DNA of 64,000 nt from Gymnothorax reevesii (Eukaryota > Chordata > Actinopteri > Anguilliformes > Muraenidae), in the NCBI GenBank assembly GCA_029721435.1, contig CM056583.1:58680120-58744119 (forward strand), in the 5' to 3' direction. Positions 24,911-36,906 of the stretch are shown piece after piece; the first letter of the stretch is position 1; the number at the start of each line of letters is the position of its first letter. A model generated the notes under the pieces. It was not told the origin of the DNA. It ran no database searches and saw only the letters and a list, made by a program, of their open reading frames with translations. A program made the translations under genes and the position numbers.

Positions 24911-27647
24911 TTAAAGGGAACCTATTATGCTACATTTCCAAGTTTATATTTTGATCTTTAGAGTACTCCTGATCATTCAAAGTCCAAAAAGGTTCTTATT
25001 TAGCTCATACTGCCATCCTCAAAAAACCCTATTTGTAGTGCATTGTAGTCTGTGCCTGAAATGCCTCAGTTGGGCGGCTCTCCTGCTATGGCCCCCCTCC
25101 CACTTTGTGCCCACTTTCTTCTGATTGGCCAGCTCTGTGGAGGGCGGAGCTGGGCGGGACTCAGCAGAATGCAGTTTCCGGGTCCGCCTATCCAGTGTGA
25201 AACGTGTGACGTGTCTGCCTTCTGAGCTAAGCAATCGGCGGGAAAATTCTGCAATCAAACTCAGTACATGTGTATAGATCTAATTAAATGAGCTTGTTCT
25301 TATAAATGCAGCGGCGAAAGTGGAGGATGCAGTGGGAAAGTCTGGCAGCTCAAACTCTAATTTGTTATCTACCTTCGGCTACTATGGTGAGTACACCAGT
25401 GTTTCTACTCTATCGCAAGGATTGAGGGAAAGCTAGAATCCACCCCATGCAGACACATTTGTAGAACGGTCGACATACCCAAGTGTAGACCGGAGACCGT
25501 AGAAATCTGGTGGATCTGAGTTTCGTGGGAAACATGGACAGTGAGGAGCAGCTTCTGCGCTGGCATATGACGGAGGGGCGAAAGCTCCAGGTTAAACGGC
25601 CTTTTCAGAAATTGCCCATGGTAATGGTTTACTTATTGCATCAGAATGACTAGCGTTTGCTCGCGGAATATGGGCGTGATAAGCCGCTTTCACACTGGAC
25701 GCAAAACAAATTTTTCGCGCGTTGCATTTTTTTTTTGCATTGACTTTGAATGTAATCTGTTCCGCGAGAAATTCGTTTCACGTCCGGTGACAAAGCAGCT
25801 TAACGCGCCCATAATGCGTGTATTCGTGTCTTTGCATTGACTTTGAATGTAATCTGTCGCATGAAAAATCTGTTTTGCTTCCGATGTGAAAGCAGCTTTT
25901 TGGATAGTGCGACAGCTTGAGAGAGCTCTGGTTATGTTATGAACGTAATACAGGTTTTACGGGCCATAAGTTCCGTTAGCGTGGACAGTTGCGCATGTGG
26001 AGCTAGCGAATCGATCACTTCTACAGGAAAGAGTTTCCTATTCAATCTCTGCCTTTTTCGGCTTTTAATTAGCCAGAACAATTTCTAAAAGGGGATGAAA
26101 TAACACCAGAGAAATAATTTTTTATACCAGACACGTTAGAGCTTGTGCATTTCGCGATTGCTTTCACAGTGGCATCAGAGAGCTAGCCCAGATATCGGTG
26201 AATAATCCAGCTGATCCCTGTCATGGATAAGTGAAGCGATCAGAAGCAGCCATAAACAACCCGAAACACGTATCTCAAGCTCTGCAAAAGATTCGTCTGG
26301 TCTAACTGCAGCCTTTTCAGCCCAACTTTGCAGGCACAGACAGCACCTGTCCAGTTAGCTACAACTATAGTGGCTACAATCCGGCAACGTTATGATGAAA
26401 CTGCCATATTAATGCTTTCCTGAAGTAACACATGCATTCCGATTAGAATTACTGCAAGTTAACCAGGAGCATTTTTAATTGGCACGGCAGTACGCAAACT
26501 AACATGCAGTAGCTGGTAACCGAGCGGTCATAACAACCACAGAGACAAAGCCTTGCAAAACAGGTTTTACAGACAGCAAGTTCCATTACCATGGACAATA
26601 CCAAGCATCCAAATTACAAACAAGTATAAAGAGTTAGCTTCAAATGAGGTTTATGTTCACACACCTTCTGTTGAATTTCCCCTGACATTACTCTTGCATA
26701 TTTGAGACACAAACATTAGTGACAGTAACTTGGCTACATTAGCCACTATGCTACAGCCACAATCAACAGGCCATCACGTTAGGTAGGCTTATGCCGTGAA
26801 AGCTACTCACAGCTTCCACATCGTTGAGTCATGGACAGTCGTGACCAATACAGGCTTTATCTTCAGATATTTTACAAAGCCTGAGTTTGAGGCCAGTTGT
26901 TAGTGCTAACTATCGTTAGCGGTCCTGCTAGCCACCCGTAACATGTTAGCTTCACTTACATTATTTGCTGTTATATCGTTGCTTACAGCTTGTGGCTCTG
27001 AGCGCTTGATCGATGCTGCTGCTTCAGGTTTGAGAAGCAGCTGAGACACATATCCAGTGTCGAATTATCCTCAATTGACAAAGCTGTCTTTGGGGAAATG
27101 CTGAGCACAAACAGTTAACGTTCCCTTTGGCCATAGCTGTTTGCTGCCAGCAAACAAAAAAGCTACCCACTGATTTCTGGAGGTATCGTCTTTTGGAAGA
27201 GAAATAGATGCTTCTCTGCGCATCCAAAAGTAAACGGACAAGCAGTTTTGGGAGAGACACTGTCAAAACTGCACCTCAAATGATCTGCGGTTCTTCTTTC
27301 GTATTTCCAAGAGTGTAGACAGTACTAAGGCATACTATGATCTGCGATTGTTTGTGCCTGCTAGAATAGTTTCCGGTGTGGGCAGGTCCAGCGTCGTGAT
27401 TGGCTCTGGCGAGGTCTGTATTAATTGGATGGCACAACCTGACGTCAGGTTTTGCCCAGATTTTGTGAAGATCTCAGGACGAGCTGTTCAGAGAGGAAAT
27501 CTCGTTCACGAAATCACGTTCTTGGATTAGGGCAAAACTTCTGTATCTTATTTTTAGAAACTTTTCAGAGATTGAGTATGGACATCCAACATTATAACAT
27601 TACTTATTATGTACTAAAAAAGGATCAGCATAATAGGTCTCCTTTAA
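24911..27647. mobile_element. piggyBac-like non-autonomous element, TTAA target sites
   Basis: TTAA followed by AGGGAACCTATTATGCT on the left (24911) pairs with a reversed right end, TTAA followed by AGGAGACCTATTATGCT (27644-27647). TTAA duplications and short AGGG-type inverted ends are the hallmark of piggyBac-like elements. The 2.7-kb body has no transposase text that I can recognise and contains a nested small palindromic MITE at about 25668-25900. Confidence 0.8.
25668..25900. mobile_element. Nested palindromic MITE
   Basis: ATGGGCGTGATAAGCCGCTT at 25668 pairs with the reverse complement of a segment ending at about 25813. A second half-copy follows to about 25900, and TGCATTGACTTTGAATGTAA occurs twice as a direct repeat (25736 and 25833). 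AAGCYGCTTTCACA-type ends suggest a hAT-like MITE (inference). Confidence 0.6.
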
Positions 27648-28819
27648 AGGAAAAATTCATCAAAGTTTCTCAAATCAAATCTTTTCTGGTTCATGTTTGA
27701 CTAAACCATGCATAAACAGGATCCGGCAAATTAAATGCCCCAACTTTGCTGCTTTTTCTCGAAAATGAGCCTTTTATTGAGATCGGAGTGGAGATTTCGG
27801 AAAACGAATTGAAGCTTGACCCAATTTTGCCAATTAGCGGATGTGGCGTAACGGGAGGTGTTCCAAACATGGAAGTCAAGCTGAAAAAATAGGAGGACAA
27901 AATGTCAAAGAATATTATCTCCATAAATTGATGGAAACAATTTTTTTTTCACATCAGAGGGGGAAAAGGGACAATATGACAATCAGCCTGCTGGCATGGT
28001 GAAATGAAACTATTTACTGACAGTTTTATTAGACCATGGCGAGGAAAGGTGTCCAAAAATAGTTTGTTAGCCTACGTACATGATGACAATACGACACCTT
28101 CAGAGTGTATTACTCTGATTCCACAGTGCACTCTCGACAAACAACACAGCCCTTGCAGGTCAAATGAGGCACAGTTTGCACGGCTGGGGTGCGTTCCCCG
28201 AAATCACAGATGCTAACGGATGTAGTTGGTACCATTGACTGAATGGAAGAACTATGTACTTTTGTAAGTTGCTAACTTAGCAATTTTGCTTTTGGGAAAC
28301 AAAACTCTGGCTGGCTAGCATGTTTAAGCTTTCTGCTATTAAAGTATTGAGATGCACCTGTACCAGTTGCTGTAGAAACTTAAATTTATTAATTTAAAGG
28401 AAAAAAGCATTAGCATGCTAGTTAGCAAATTATTCATCCCATTGACTTGAACAAACTAGAAGCTTATGCTTTGCTTTTTGAGGGGTATTTTCTTCCTTCA
28501 CTCGACAGCCACACAGTAGAGAGAGACAGGAAAGCCGGGGAGAAGAATGCAGAAGACACGACAAACGACCCGAGCCAAAACCGAACCCAGGTTGTCGTGG
28601 GACGGACACAACCCCATGGTGCGCACGCCCAGACCAATGCACCACCAGGGTGCCCCACACTTTTTTCATTCTCTAACTGTAGCTCCTGTTCTTGTTCTTG
28701 CTTCTCTATTGTGGCCAAAGTTTCGATTTTACTTAAGATCTTGTGGCGGAAGATGGATTTTGTTTCCTATTGAGTTATTTTTTGCATGAAATAGTTTCTA
28801 TGCTCATTTTAAGATGGGC
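27648..28819. other. Intergenic, including a small GCGTTYCC-ended MITE
   Basis: Plain sequence except at about 28186-28312, where GGGGTGCGTTCCCCGAAATC and a reversed GTTTTGTTTCCCAAAAGC form weak inverted ends around a 120-bp body, as in common fish MITEs. Nothing else recognised. Confidence 0.45.
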
Positions 28820-29330
28820 TTAATAAGTGGTGCTCTGGGCTTATTAAACCGCTTTTCTGAGTACAGTATAAATATGGAAAATTGGGGACCAAGGCAATTT
28901 GGGCTCATCTCATTAGTGGATGACTTATTAGGCAGCGTTTTCAGTAATTACTAACCCACAGTGATATCCAGACTATTCCTGTGACTCATGATCAGGCTGA
29001 TAAAAGCAGTCAGTTAAGTGTTTGGAGCAGATCTAGGATCCTGATCTGAGCTCCATGAAATCTGATGCCTCTGCAGCGGCCTTATAGTTGCAGCCGTAAA
29101 CAAGGCAGATATTTGGCATTTTCCCAAGGGAATAATTCACAATTATGAATCACACAGTCCAGTGACAATGACAATGTGTTCTCTGCCGCTGGCTAGGTTC
29201 CTCCCATGATCTCACCAAAGATGGCTAAAGATGAAGTCATTCTGAGATGATCGCGATTTGAAGTGATTAAAATGCAAATTAATTTGTAACAGCTGACTAC
29301 AGTTTGAAATGACCAGTGCACAAAGGATGT
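28820..29330. other. Candidate conserved non-coding region
   Basis: Repeat-poor, moderately AT-rich stretch with clustered homeobox-like and E-box-like motifs, for example AAATGCAAATTAATTTG followed by CAGCTG at about 29270-29300. Lies between zmat4 and sfrp1. This is a judgement from texture only; no comparison was possible. Confidence 0.25.
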
Positions 29331-29488
29331 ATTTCTATTAAAAATTCTGTGGTCCAAATCTTATTTTTGGATGGACAAGCGCTTTAATTGTTTGATTGTT
29401 CCCTCATTTGTTGCCAAAGCTCTCTGCATGCTTTTCAGCTCTTGCAGACTTGTGACACTTTTGATTAGGTCCTCATTTCTCCCTTTAT

Positions 29489-30519
29489 ATACAGTAGGGG
29501 TAATAAGTATTGAACAGGAGCCTAGGACCACTCACAGAGAGCTTCAGAAAAACCTGAAATTAGCTGGTATAGTTGTTGCAAAGAAAACAAAAAATAATGC
29601 ACTCAACCGCCATGGCCTCTATGCACGCTCACTACATAAGACTCCATTGCTGAAGAAAAAGCATGTTGAAGCTTGTTTAAAGTTTGCTGCACAACATTTG
29701 GACAAGCCTGTGAAATACTGGGAGAATGTAGTCGGGTCAGATGAGATCAAAATTGAACTCTTTGAATGTCAAAGCACATAGAATGTTCGGAGGACAAACG
29801 GCACTGTACATTACCCCTAAAACACCATACCAACGGAGAAGTTTGGAGGTGGGAACATCATTGTGTGGGGCTTTTTTTCAGCATATTATGGTACTGGCAG
29901 ACATCATGTAATTGGAGGAGAGAAGAATGGAGAAATGTACCGAGACATTCTGGATAAGAAGCTGCTTCCATCTACAAGGATGCTGAGGATGAAACGAGGG
30001 TGAACGTTTCAGCAAGACAATGATCCCAAACGCACACCCACGGAAACTCTCAATTGGTTTCAGAGAAAGAAAATAATGCTGCTAGAATGGCCCAGTCAGT
30101 CACCCGACTTGAATCCAATTGAAAATCTATGGAAAGAATCGAAGATCAGAGTTCATGTAGGAGGCCCCCAGATCCCTTAAGATTTGAAGACAGTTTGTGT
30201 GGAAGAATGGGCCAAAATCACACCTGAGCAATGCATGCGACTAGTTTCTCCATTCAGGAGGCGTCTTGAAGCTGTCATTACTAAAAGGGCTTTTCTACGA
30301 AGTATTAAATAAATTTCAGTAAGCATGTTCAATACTTTTTCCTGATGTCATTCTACTTTATGACACATAATTTATGGACTTATTTAGTTTGATTTCTTTG
30401 TATGTGTGGATTATTTGGGTTGTTACCAACATCTGGTGAAAATTTCATGTCAATTGCCCCATTAAAAATCTATTTACTGAAAAATGTTGATGCGTTTAAT
30501 ACTGATTTCCCCCACTGTA
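29489..30519 (+). mobile_element. Tc1-like element, broken
   Basis: The ends TACAGTAGGGGTAATAAG and (right) TTCCCCCACTGTA are the terminal repeats of a fish Tc1 family. The transposase reads in pieces: GLYARSLHKTPLLKKKHVEA (29610-29670), then frameshifts, then [18 protein letters not shown] and [15 protein letters not shown] near 30010-30130. The N-terminal DNA-binding part is deleted. Inactive. Confidence 0.88.
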
Positions 30520-32910
30520 TCACTCTGTGTCATTTGTATTTTGTGAGTTTGTTTGCCAGTATTTCCCTATGTTACTTATGAGTGAGTTCTGGATTAAGAA
30601 GTCTCCTGGTTATAATTCTGGTTTGTCTTTTCATTTATGATTTCTGTGCAGTCTCAGTGTATGATTTGCATACCCATGTTTGAATTCTATTTATCTTTCT
30701 GATATGTCTACTGTTTTGGCTTTTGCACTGACTTTGTGGTTATCTGATAATTGGACTGTTTATTGATTACGATTACGATTTATCCTTTTGTGCTGAATTA
30801 CCAAAAGTTGTGTTCGCCCCTGCCAGTACAAATACATATTCTAATAGTTTCTGAACTGGATTCCCCTCTTAGCTCTCTGATAGACTGACCGCCCAAAGGG
30901 AAGAATAATTAATTAACTAGTTAATCAGTTCCTTCATTATTTTGGGTGACTCTCCTTGTGAGGTCACAAAGAACGGACAGTGAAATGTCTTGTGATGGCT
31001 AATTGGCTGAGCTTGTGGCAACATGATGGAGCACCTCTGAAGTCCTGGGCCTCTGGTTCGAAAATGATTTGCCCAAAATGAATATATCATTTTATATTTT
31101 ATATATATCATAATGAATATATATATAAACGAATAATGAGTATATCTTTGCAACTACTTGGTCCATTTGAATAATCTTGGTATCATAATAAAAGTAGCGC
31201 CTTGGGGATTTTTGTCATGGTGTGAAAATCAGTATATATATCACTATTTAAGAGTGTTATGGCATGTGCCTGCAGGCCCTTCCCCCTGCTGCATTCTTCG
31301 CCTCCACCTTAACGAACCACACCTATTGCTCGTTAAGGTGGAGGTGAGGTGTTAGTATTTAAGGGTTGGCTGCACCTTTTTTCGGTGCAGCAGTATTCTG
31401 ATTGTGTTCCTGAAGTCCAGCTATGTTTTCCAGCAATTTTATTAGTATTGGCGTATTTCTATGGTGTGGACAAGATTTTTTTACAGCCTGAACATGGATT
31501 ACTGAGGTTCAAGCAAGAGATTTGCTCCAAATATACTGGAAACCAAATGTTGGTGTCTGTAAGCAAATAAAAAGAGAAGCGGGGCATTAAAAAGACTATT
31601 TGGAAAACTAGGTTTTCTAGTTTGTTTTGGGTGATTAATCATGATGGCTAATAGAGAGCTGTTTGTGCGAGCTGACGTTGATTGGGTTTGAAAATGGGTT
31701 TCCGTGGAAGCGGGTTATTGACGATAATGTCTTAAATTACGCATTCATAGATACCGGTACTCAAAGTGCTCCACAGTCATATGGGAGAATCTCAACTCAC
31801 CACCATCAATGTTCAGCACCCACCCTGGTGATGCACAGTACATTCATATCACATCAGCTAAGGCGGAGAGGGAGTGGACAATTTTCATAGCCAATTAAAT
31901 AAGAGTATGATTAGCTTGCAGGTTGAAAGAGCCAGGTTGACAAAGAGGGTCATGGGATTTTTAGTGACCACAGTGAATCAGGACCTCTGTTTACCGACTT
32001 ATCTGAAAGACGGTGTGAGGAATTGTGAATCATTTTTCTGGAGAGCGGGAGACTCATAATTTAGTTAGCCCCTGCAATCAACAAGCTTGGAACTGCCACA
32101 TGCTCTGAAATGGTAATCTTGTCAATATTACAAAGGGAAGGCCCACAACCTGGCCTCATGGTAACACCTGGAGACACGAAAGGCTAACGACGGCCATCAT
32201 CTGTCGGAGGAGACATACTGTGAGTATCCTGAATCAGTCAATCAGAGACCATCCAAACGCAATTAGCGCCCACACGACCATACTGCTGAGTAAACAATGG
32301 TCTTCTGACCATTTAACTTAATCATGATACACCTCACCATTATACATTGAAGGCCAGAAAAATCCCCTTTACTTGATATTCATATGCATTTTGTATGGTA
32401 TAAATGAAAAGCCTTTCGACTGTTCGGGATTCACTTTGACTCCGCTGAACCCAGAGTACGTTGCCCGTAGTTCTGTTCACTGCCGTTTTCTGTTAATAAA
32501 CATCATTTTTCATTCGAAGATTGGAATTGTCCCTTCCTTTTTTTCTTACGGCGGCGTCTTCTACAGCACAGTGTCCCCTTCATTGCATTGGGGCTTTGAG
32601 GATTATTTGACCAGTTATTATTAGCGGCTAATCTGGAGGATCTGGACAATTCCAGATGGGCCGGTTGGGTTTGGGGCCACGAAGGCCAGTGTCCAGTCAT
32701 ATCCACTGGCACAAAAATTGGGTATGCAGTATATGCAGTGCCCTGCTGAGCGAAATGAACTTTGTCTCCACCCACCCTGCTGAACAAAAAAAATGTTCAG
32801 CACCTGCACGCACTAGACCGCCAGTCTGAGGCATGAAACTCCAGGGCTGAAAATGAGTCCCACTCCGGCCCTGATTTGACCTGAGGGAAGACCTCCACCT
32901 ATTGTCTCTT
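30520..32910. other. Intergenic, with possible LTR-like segments
   Basis: At 31245-31590 a TATA-like GTATTTAAGG (31355) is followed 200 bp later by AATAAA (31567), and the segment begins TGTTATGG. This is compatible with a solo LTR, but no flanking duplication was identified. An (AT)-rich patch is at 31080-31130. The rest (31640-32910) reads like old interspersed-repeat sequence that I cannot classify. Confidence 0.3.
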
Positions 32911-32919
32911 CAGTACTGC

Positions 32920-33035
32920 TTCCTGCTGCAACTTTTCTTAGGTGATCTCCCATCTGAACACTAACCTAGCCCATAAGCTTCCGACGCTTTATAAGAACAG
33001 TTCAAATGGTGGTATGGCTACTGGCAACTTCTGGA
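32920..33035 (-). pseudogene. 5S rRNA-like relic (5S pseudogene or 5S-derived SINE head)
   Basis: On the minus strand this is recognisable as decayed 5S rRNA. Its plus-strand text GGTGATCTCCCATCTGAACA, CTAACCTAGCCC and TAAGCTTCCGA corresponds to the reverse of GGTCTCCCATCCAAGTACTAACCAGGCCC...TTAGCTTCCGA. TTCAAATGGTGGTATGGC matches the other end of the gene. Several bases and a few short gaps differ, so it is not a functional 5S gene. 5S-derived SINEs (SINE3) are known in fish; whether a LINE-related tail follows is unclear. Confidence 0.7.
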
Positions 33036-34200
33036 TAATTATTTCAAAATTTTAACAAAGACGAAAATTACTTTTTGCAATGAAATGATTGAAAGAAAAA
33101 ATTCTGAAACAATTTTTTTTCACAAGCCACGCCGTAGTTATTGGATCTCCTTCATTTAATATTTGAACAGCCTCCATTTGTGAGTATTACAGCTCTGAGT
33201 CTTCTATTGGGTATAGCTAATGAGGTTGGATAAGACATTGCAAGGGATCTGAGGTCTTCCATGTAGATTGTTTTCAGATCCTTCACATTCTAGGTCTGCT
33301 TTCATGGTCTGTCCTCATAGCATGTCTAACAGAATGTAGGTCAAGGGATTGGGATGGTCATGGCAGAACTTTGATTAATGGTCACTAGATCATTTTTGCA
33401 TTGATAAGGTTGCATGCTTTGCTGTATTTTCCTGTTGAAAGACCCAGCCTGGCCCAGTTTAAGCTTTCTGGTGAAGGCAATCAGGTTTTCATTTAATATC
33501 TATTGAAAATTAATGGAATGCATACCACCATCTATCCGAACAAATTGTCTAGGGCTTTTGAAAAAAAAAACAACCCCACAATATCAGTGCCCTGCCAGCA
33601 TTCTTTGGAGTGGGTATTGGGGTTCTTAATAGAATGGGTATCTTTACTTTTCTGCTAAACCTAACTCTGGTATTTATTGCCAAATACCTCTATTTTGATG
33701 TCATCTGATCACTTCCAAGAGGAAGTTTCAGTAAAGATTGGGTCTTTACGCAACTTTCCCTACTCTTTTCTCAATTAGATGCCTGATTGCTGAAGAACCT
33801 CATTTCAGTAAAATCTTTTGTTAAATAAAGGTGAAATAAACAGTCTTGTGGATGACTCTCATTCTTCAACTGATCTAGCAAGTGTGGTGTCAGAATTTGG
33901 TTTTTGTGAGTGAGTAATGATCTTTCCTTGCACAGAAAATCTTGTTGCTCACCCCCGGAGAATGATCATGGATGTAAACTGACAATAGGAAAGAAGTTGT
34001 GTTTTAGTACATAACTGGAATGCCTTACATGGCTCATATCTCTGCTGCTGGTAATTCATACCCTCTAGTGGAAGTTTTGTACAAATACAGCAAAACAGTT
34101 AATACTACTGTGGTAAACCTGATGAAATACTGGCTACTCTTGGTAATCAGTAGTTAGAAAATTGAGCGCAAAGAAATATAGCCATGATGTCTTGTTTCTT
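33036..34200 (-). mobile_element. Degraded Tc1/mariner-like element
   Basis: The minus strand reads WVFQQENTAKHATLSMQK near 33390-33450, the QQDNA.KH block of Tc1 transposases, surrounded by similarly decayed text. No clean terminal repeats were found, so the limits are approximate. Confidence 0.55.
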
Positions 34201-34655
34201 TACACTGCTCTTTCCTTGTGAGAAACATGTTCAGTATAATATGCATAGTGTGGGTTCTAGAATTATTGTCATAACTGACAGGAAATGCTGTAAAAATGTA
34301 GTGAAAATTTAAGAATTTAAGGATATAAATTGTGCTAAATATTGCATGTTTTCAGTCATACCTCAGGAATGAATGTAAAGCTCAGGCAGAGTGAAGACTG
34401 CTTTTGAGCCAATGAACCAAGTACCATAAAAATATTACAGGAAAAGATGAAACATTGGGGAAAACCCCACTGTGGTGAAGCCATGGTGTTCCATGTGAGC
34501 TCGTGCCCACTCACCTGGACATTTGGATATCACTGAAGCGCTTCTTTCTAGAGCATTCTTCAAAGATCTTGAAAGCTACTGTATGAGGGTGGGTGTTGGA
34601 CAACAGCTTTATAAAGACCATGCACTTGCTAAGCTGTACTTTATACAACCAGTCA

Positions 34656-34691
<36 letters not shown>

Positions 34692-35720
34692 TTGCATTTT
34701 GAGGGGTTGCTAAAAAAACAGAGGTAAGGCATAGGAATCTCTTGAATGTTGATTTAATGGTTTTCAGTGCTTCATTGAGGCAATATTAGTCAAACACACA
34801 GTTAAAACAGTCAAGCTGAAACATGAATGCCAGAGAAAACTGAAATCAAGAACGTTTGCTGCTTCTGCCAAATCAAAAGACTTTGATTCAGTTGTTCAAT
34901 GCTGAAATCAGATTAAAATTGATAACATGTGATGCCTTGTCATTTACATGGCACATGCTGTATCAATGTATCAATGGAAATTCATTGACAGTCTGAATGG
35001 ATAGTTGCTAATTGCTTAGTGAAGATGCTATTTTGCAGTATACGAGTGATGCAGTGCTGTTTATTTTGTAATATGAGAGTAGCTCCTAACCATGGAAGCC
35101 ACCAGTATGTTATGACACAGCATAAATCAGGGAAAACAAAAATGAAAGCTAAATTAAAAAAAAAACATGTTAGACACAATAATGTAATAAGGTGTCACAG
35201 ACCAATTGGAAATCTACATTTTAATATAATAATCTAGCAGACTTAAATTTCCCAAAAATGTAATACCAGTCACCAACCACAAATATAATACTCAGAGTTC
35301 CATAAATGTTCTAATTCTTGTTTACAGGGATTTATTATACAAAAGTATTTGTGGTATGCAACTGGTATTGTATTTGTGGAGGGTGCCACAACCCTCGTGT
35401 GAATGCCTTTCGCGTCTCTTCCTATTCAGCAACTTGCATGTCGATTAGATGTATATCCCTTCTGATTGGTTTATGTCTTGCGTGTTTGACACTCCCCGGC
35501 CGCGTCTCATTTCGTGGTTTTTCTCTTATGACCATGGGATGGGTATTTAAGTCCTCTGCTTCGTGTTGCAAGTTGCTGGATTGTATTTTGTCTTTTGCGC
35601 TTAGAACTAGTCAGTATTCCAGGTAGGAACGTTGTGTCATTATTAAGTGTAATGTGTACTTTAAGCTCTTCCTCTCAGGATCAGCCATCGGAGGGACAAC
35701 AGCCTTGTGCTCACCACGCC
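34201..35720. other. Intergenic, with a (GT)n microsatellite and CpG-containing T/C-rich segment
   Basis: (GT)n lies at about 34659-34690. From 35390 to 35640 a strand-asymmetric segment with CATGGGATGGGTATTTAAG (TATA-like) resembles an LTR promoter, but no ends were identified. Otherwise featureless. Confidence 0.4.
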
Positions 35721-35721
35721 T

Positions 35722-36010
35722 TAAAGTGCATTACTTCTCCAAACTCGCTCCATTTACATTTCCTAATTAGAGTGTTAATTCATTCAGTTCTGAGAATGAT
35801 TCAGTAGATTTGCTGTCAATTTCCCCTTAACTTGAATTATTGTTAATTGAGGCATTTTCCTATCCACATTAACGATGACATAAAACATCAATGTCTTCAA
35901 AGCTTCTCAATTCCTGCAGCTCACAAAACGGTATGTTATTTTTTTCTGCATTAGTGTCCAGTCGACTTGATAGGCCAAGGAAAACATTTTTAATGATGTG
36001 GTTTTCAAAA
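35722..36010 (+). other. Non-coding segment homologous to 58661-58960 (inverted partner), 3' of sfrp1
   Basis: About 290 bp that aligns, with substitutions and small gaps, to the reverse complement of 58661-58960. The shared blocks, in order, are GCATTACTTCTCCAAAC, CATTTACATYTCCTAATTAG, CTGTCWATTTCCCCT, GCATTTTCCTATCCA, and GAAAACATTTT with GGTTTT after it. The segment lies 2.4 kb beyond the sfrp1 stop codon. It has no open frame and no transposon ends that I can see. Either a duplicated regulatory element or an old, undescribed repeat. Confidence 0.85.
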
Positions 36011-36286
36011 ATGGTGCTGGCATAGCGTGCACTCCACCTGGCTGCTATGCTGGAGGGCGATTAGCAGCCCAGTTTGGCCCATAACATCGGTACTGAACTG
36101 AGCTATCCTAATCCGGGGTTCTATCCTCACTTCTTCTTCGAGAGTTTCGTCCCCAAAATTTCAGTATAAGTTGTCAACAAACTACCTATTGAATTGTTCC
36201 CTGATTGATTCCTGGTCTGGAATGTAACAGAGTGGTGATTATATTTGCAAGATTTATCTTAAAAGCGATCGCCTACTATTGAATAC

Positions 36287-36383
36287 CCTAGTGCTAAAAG
36301 TACTGAAAAAATCATTAAAATTTTTTTTTTTTTTCACATTTCACAGTGTGTGAAAATGTGACTTAAGTACTTTTAGCACTAGG
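36287..36383. repeat. Hairpin with a perfect 18-bp stem
   Basis: CCTAGTGCTAAAAGTACT at 36287-36304 is the exact reverse complement of 36366-36383. The 61-bp interior includes a T run and a second small palindrome around CACAGTGTG. Could be a MITE relic or another structured element. Confidence 0.9.
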
Positions 36384-36906
36384 CTCTTCAGTTACACTCA
36401 TGGTTTTTATGTTTGCAGATGTTACACAGGTTCTCCCAGCTTTCCTGCAGGATACTGCTTCCCCCACAGCACACAGAAAACTGGCTACACATTGTGTGAT
36501 GGATGATTAATGATCAGTGAAGAATGAAAAGAAGGCTAAATCTGAACTGATTGGTCGTTGCTGTCTACCCTTCTCTTACCTCAAGAGATACTGGTCTTGA
36601 TCTCGATCAGCTACAGCTGATTTTGTTCTAAATCTTTCAAAGAAGAGCAAACAACATTACTGAAATCTATGTGCCTTGTGAAGTCATGAGCACAAGTTTT
36701 CAGTCGTTTTTGGATTGAATGTTAGCCACTGAGTCCTAAACCCATCATTTTAGTACAATGTAGTTTTAATCAAGCAAAAAGCTAATCGCGGAACGCAGTA
36801 GGTTCAATAATAGTTATCACCTAATTTTCCTTCATAACAATTCATATTCACCGAGAATCAATATCAATTCCACTGGATTTTCACGCAATTTACATTTTGT
36901 CTCATG

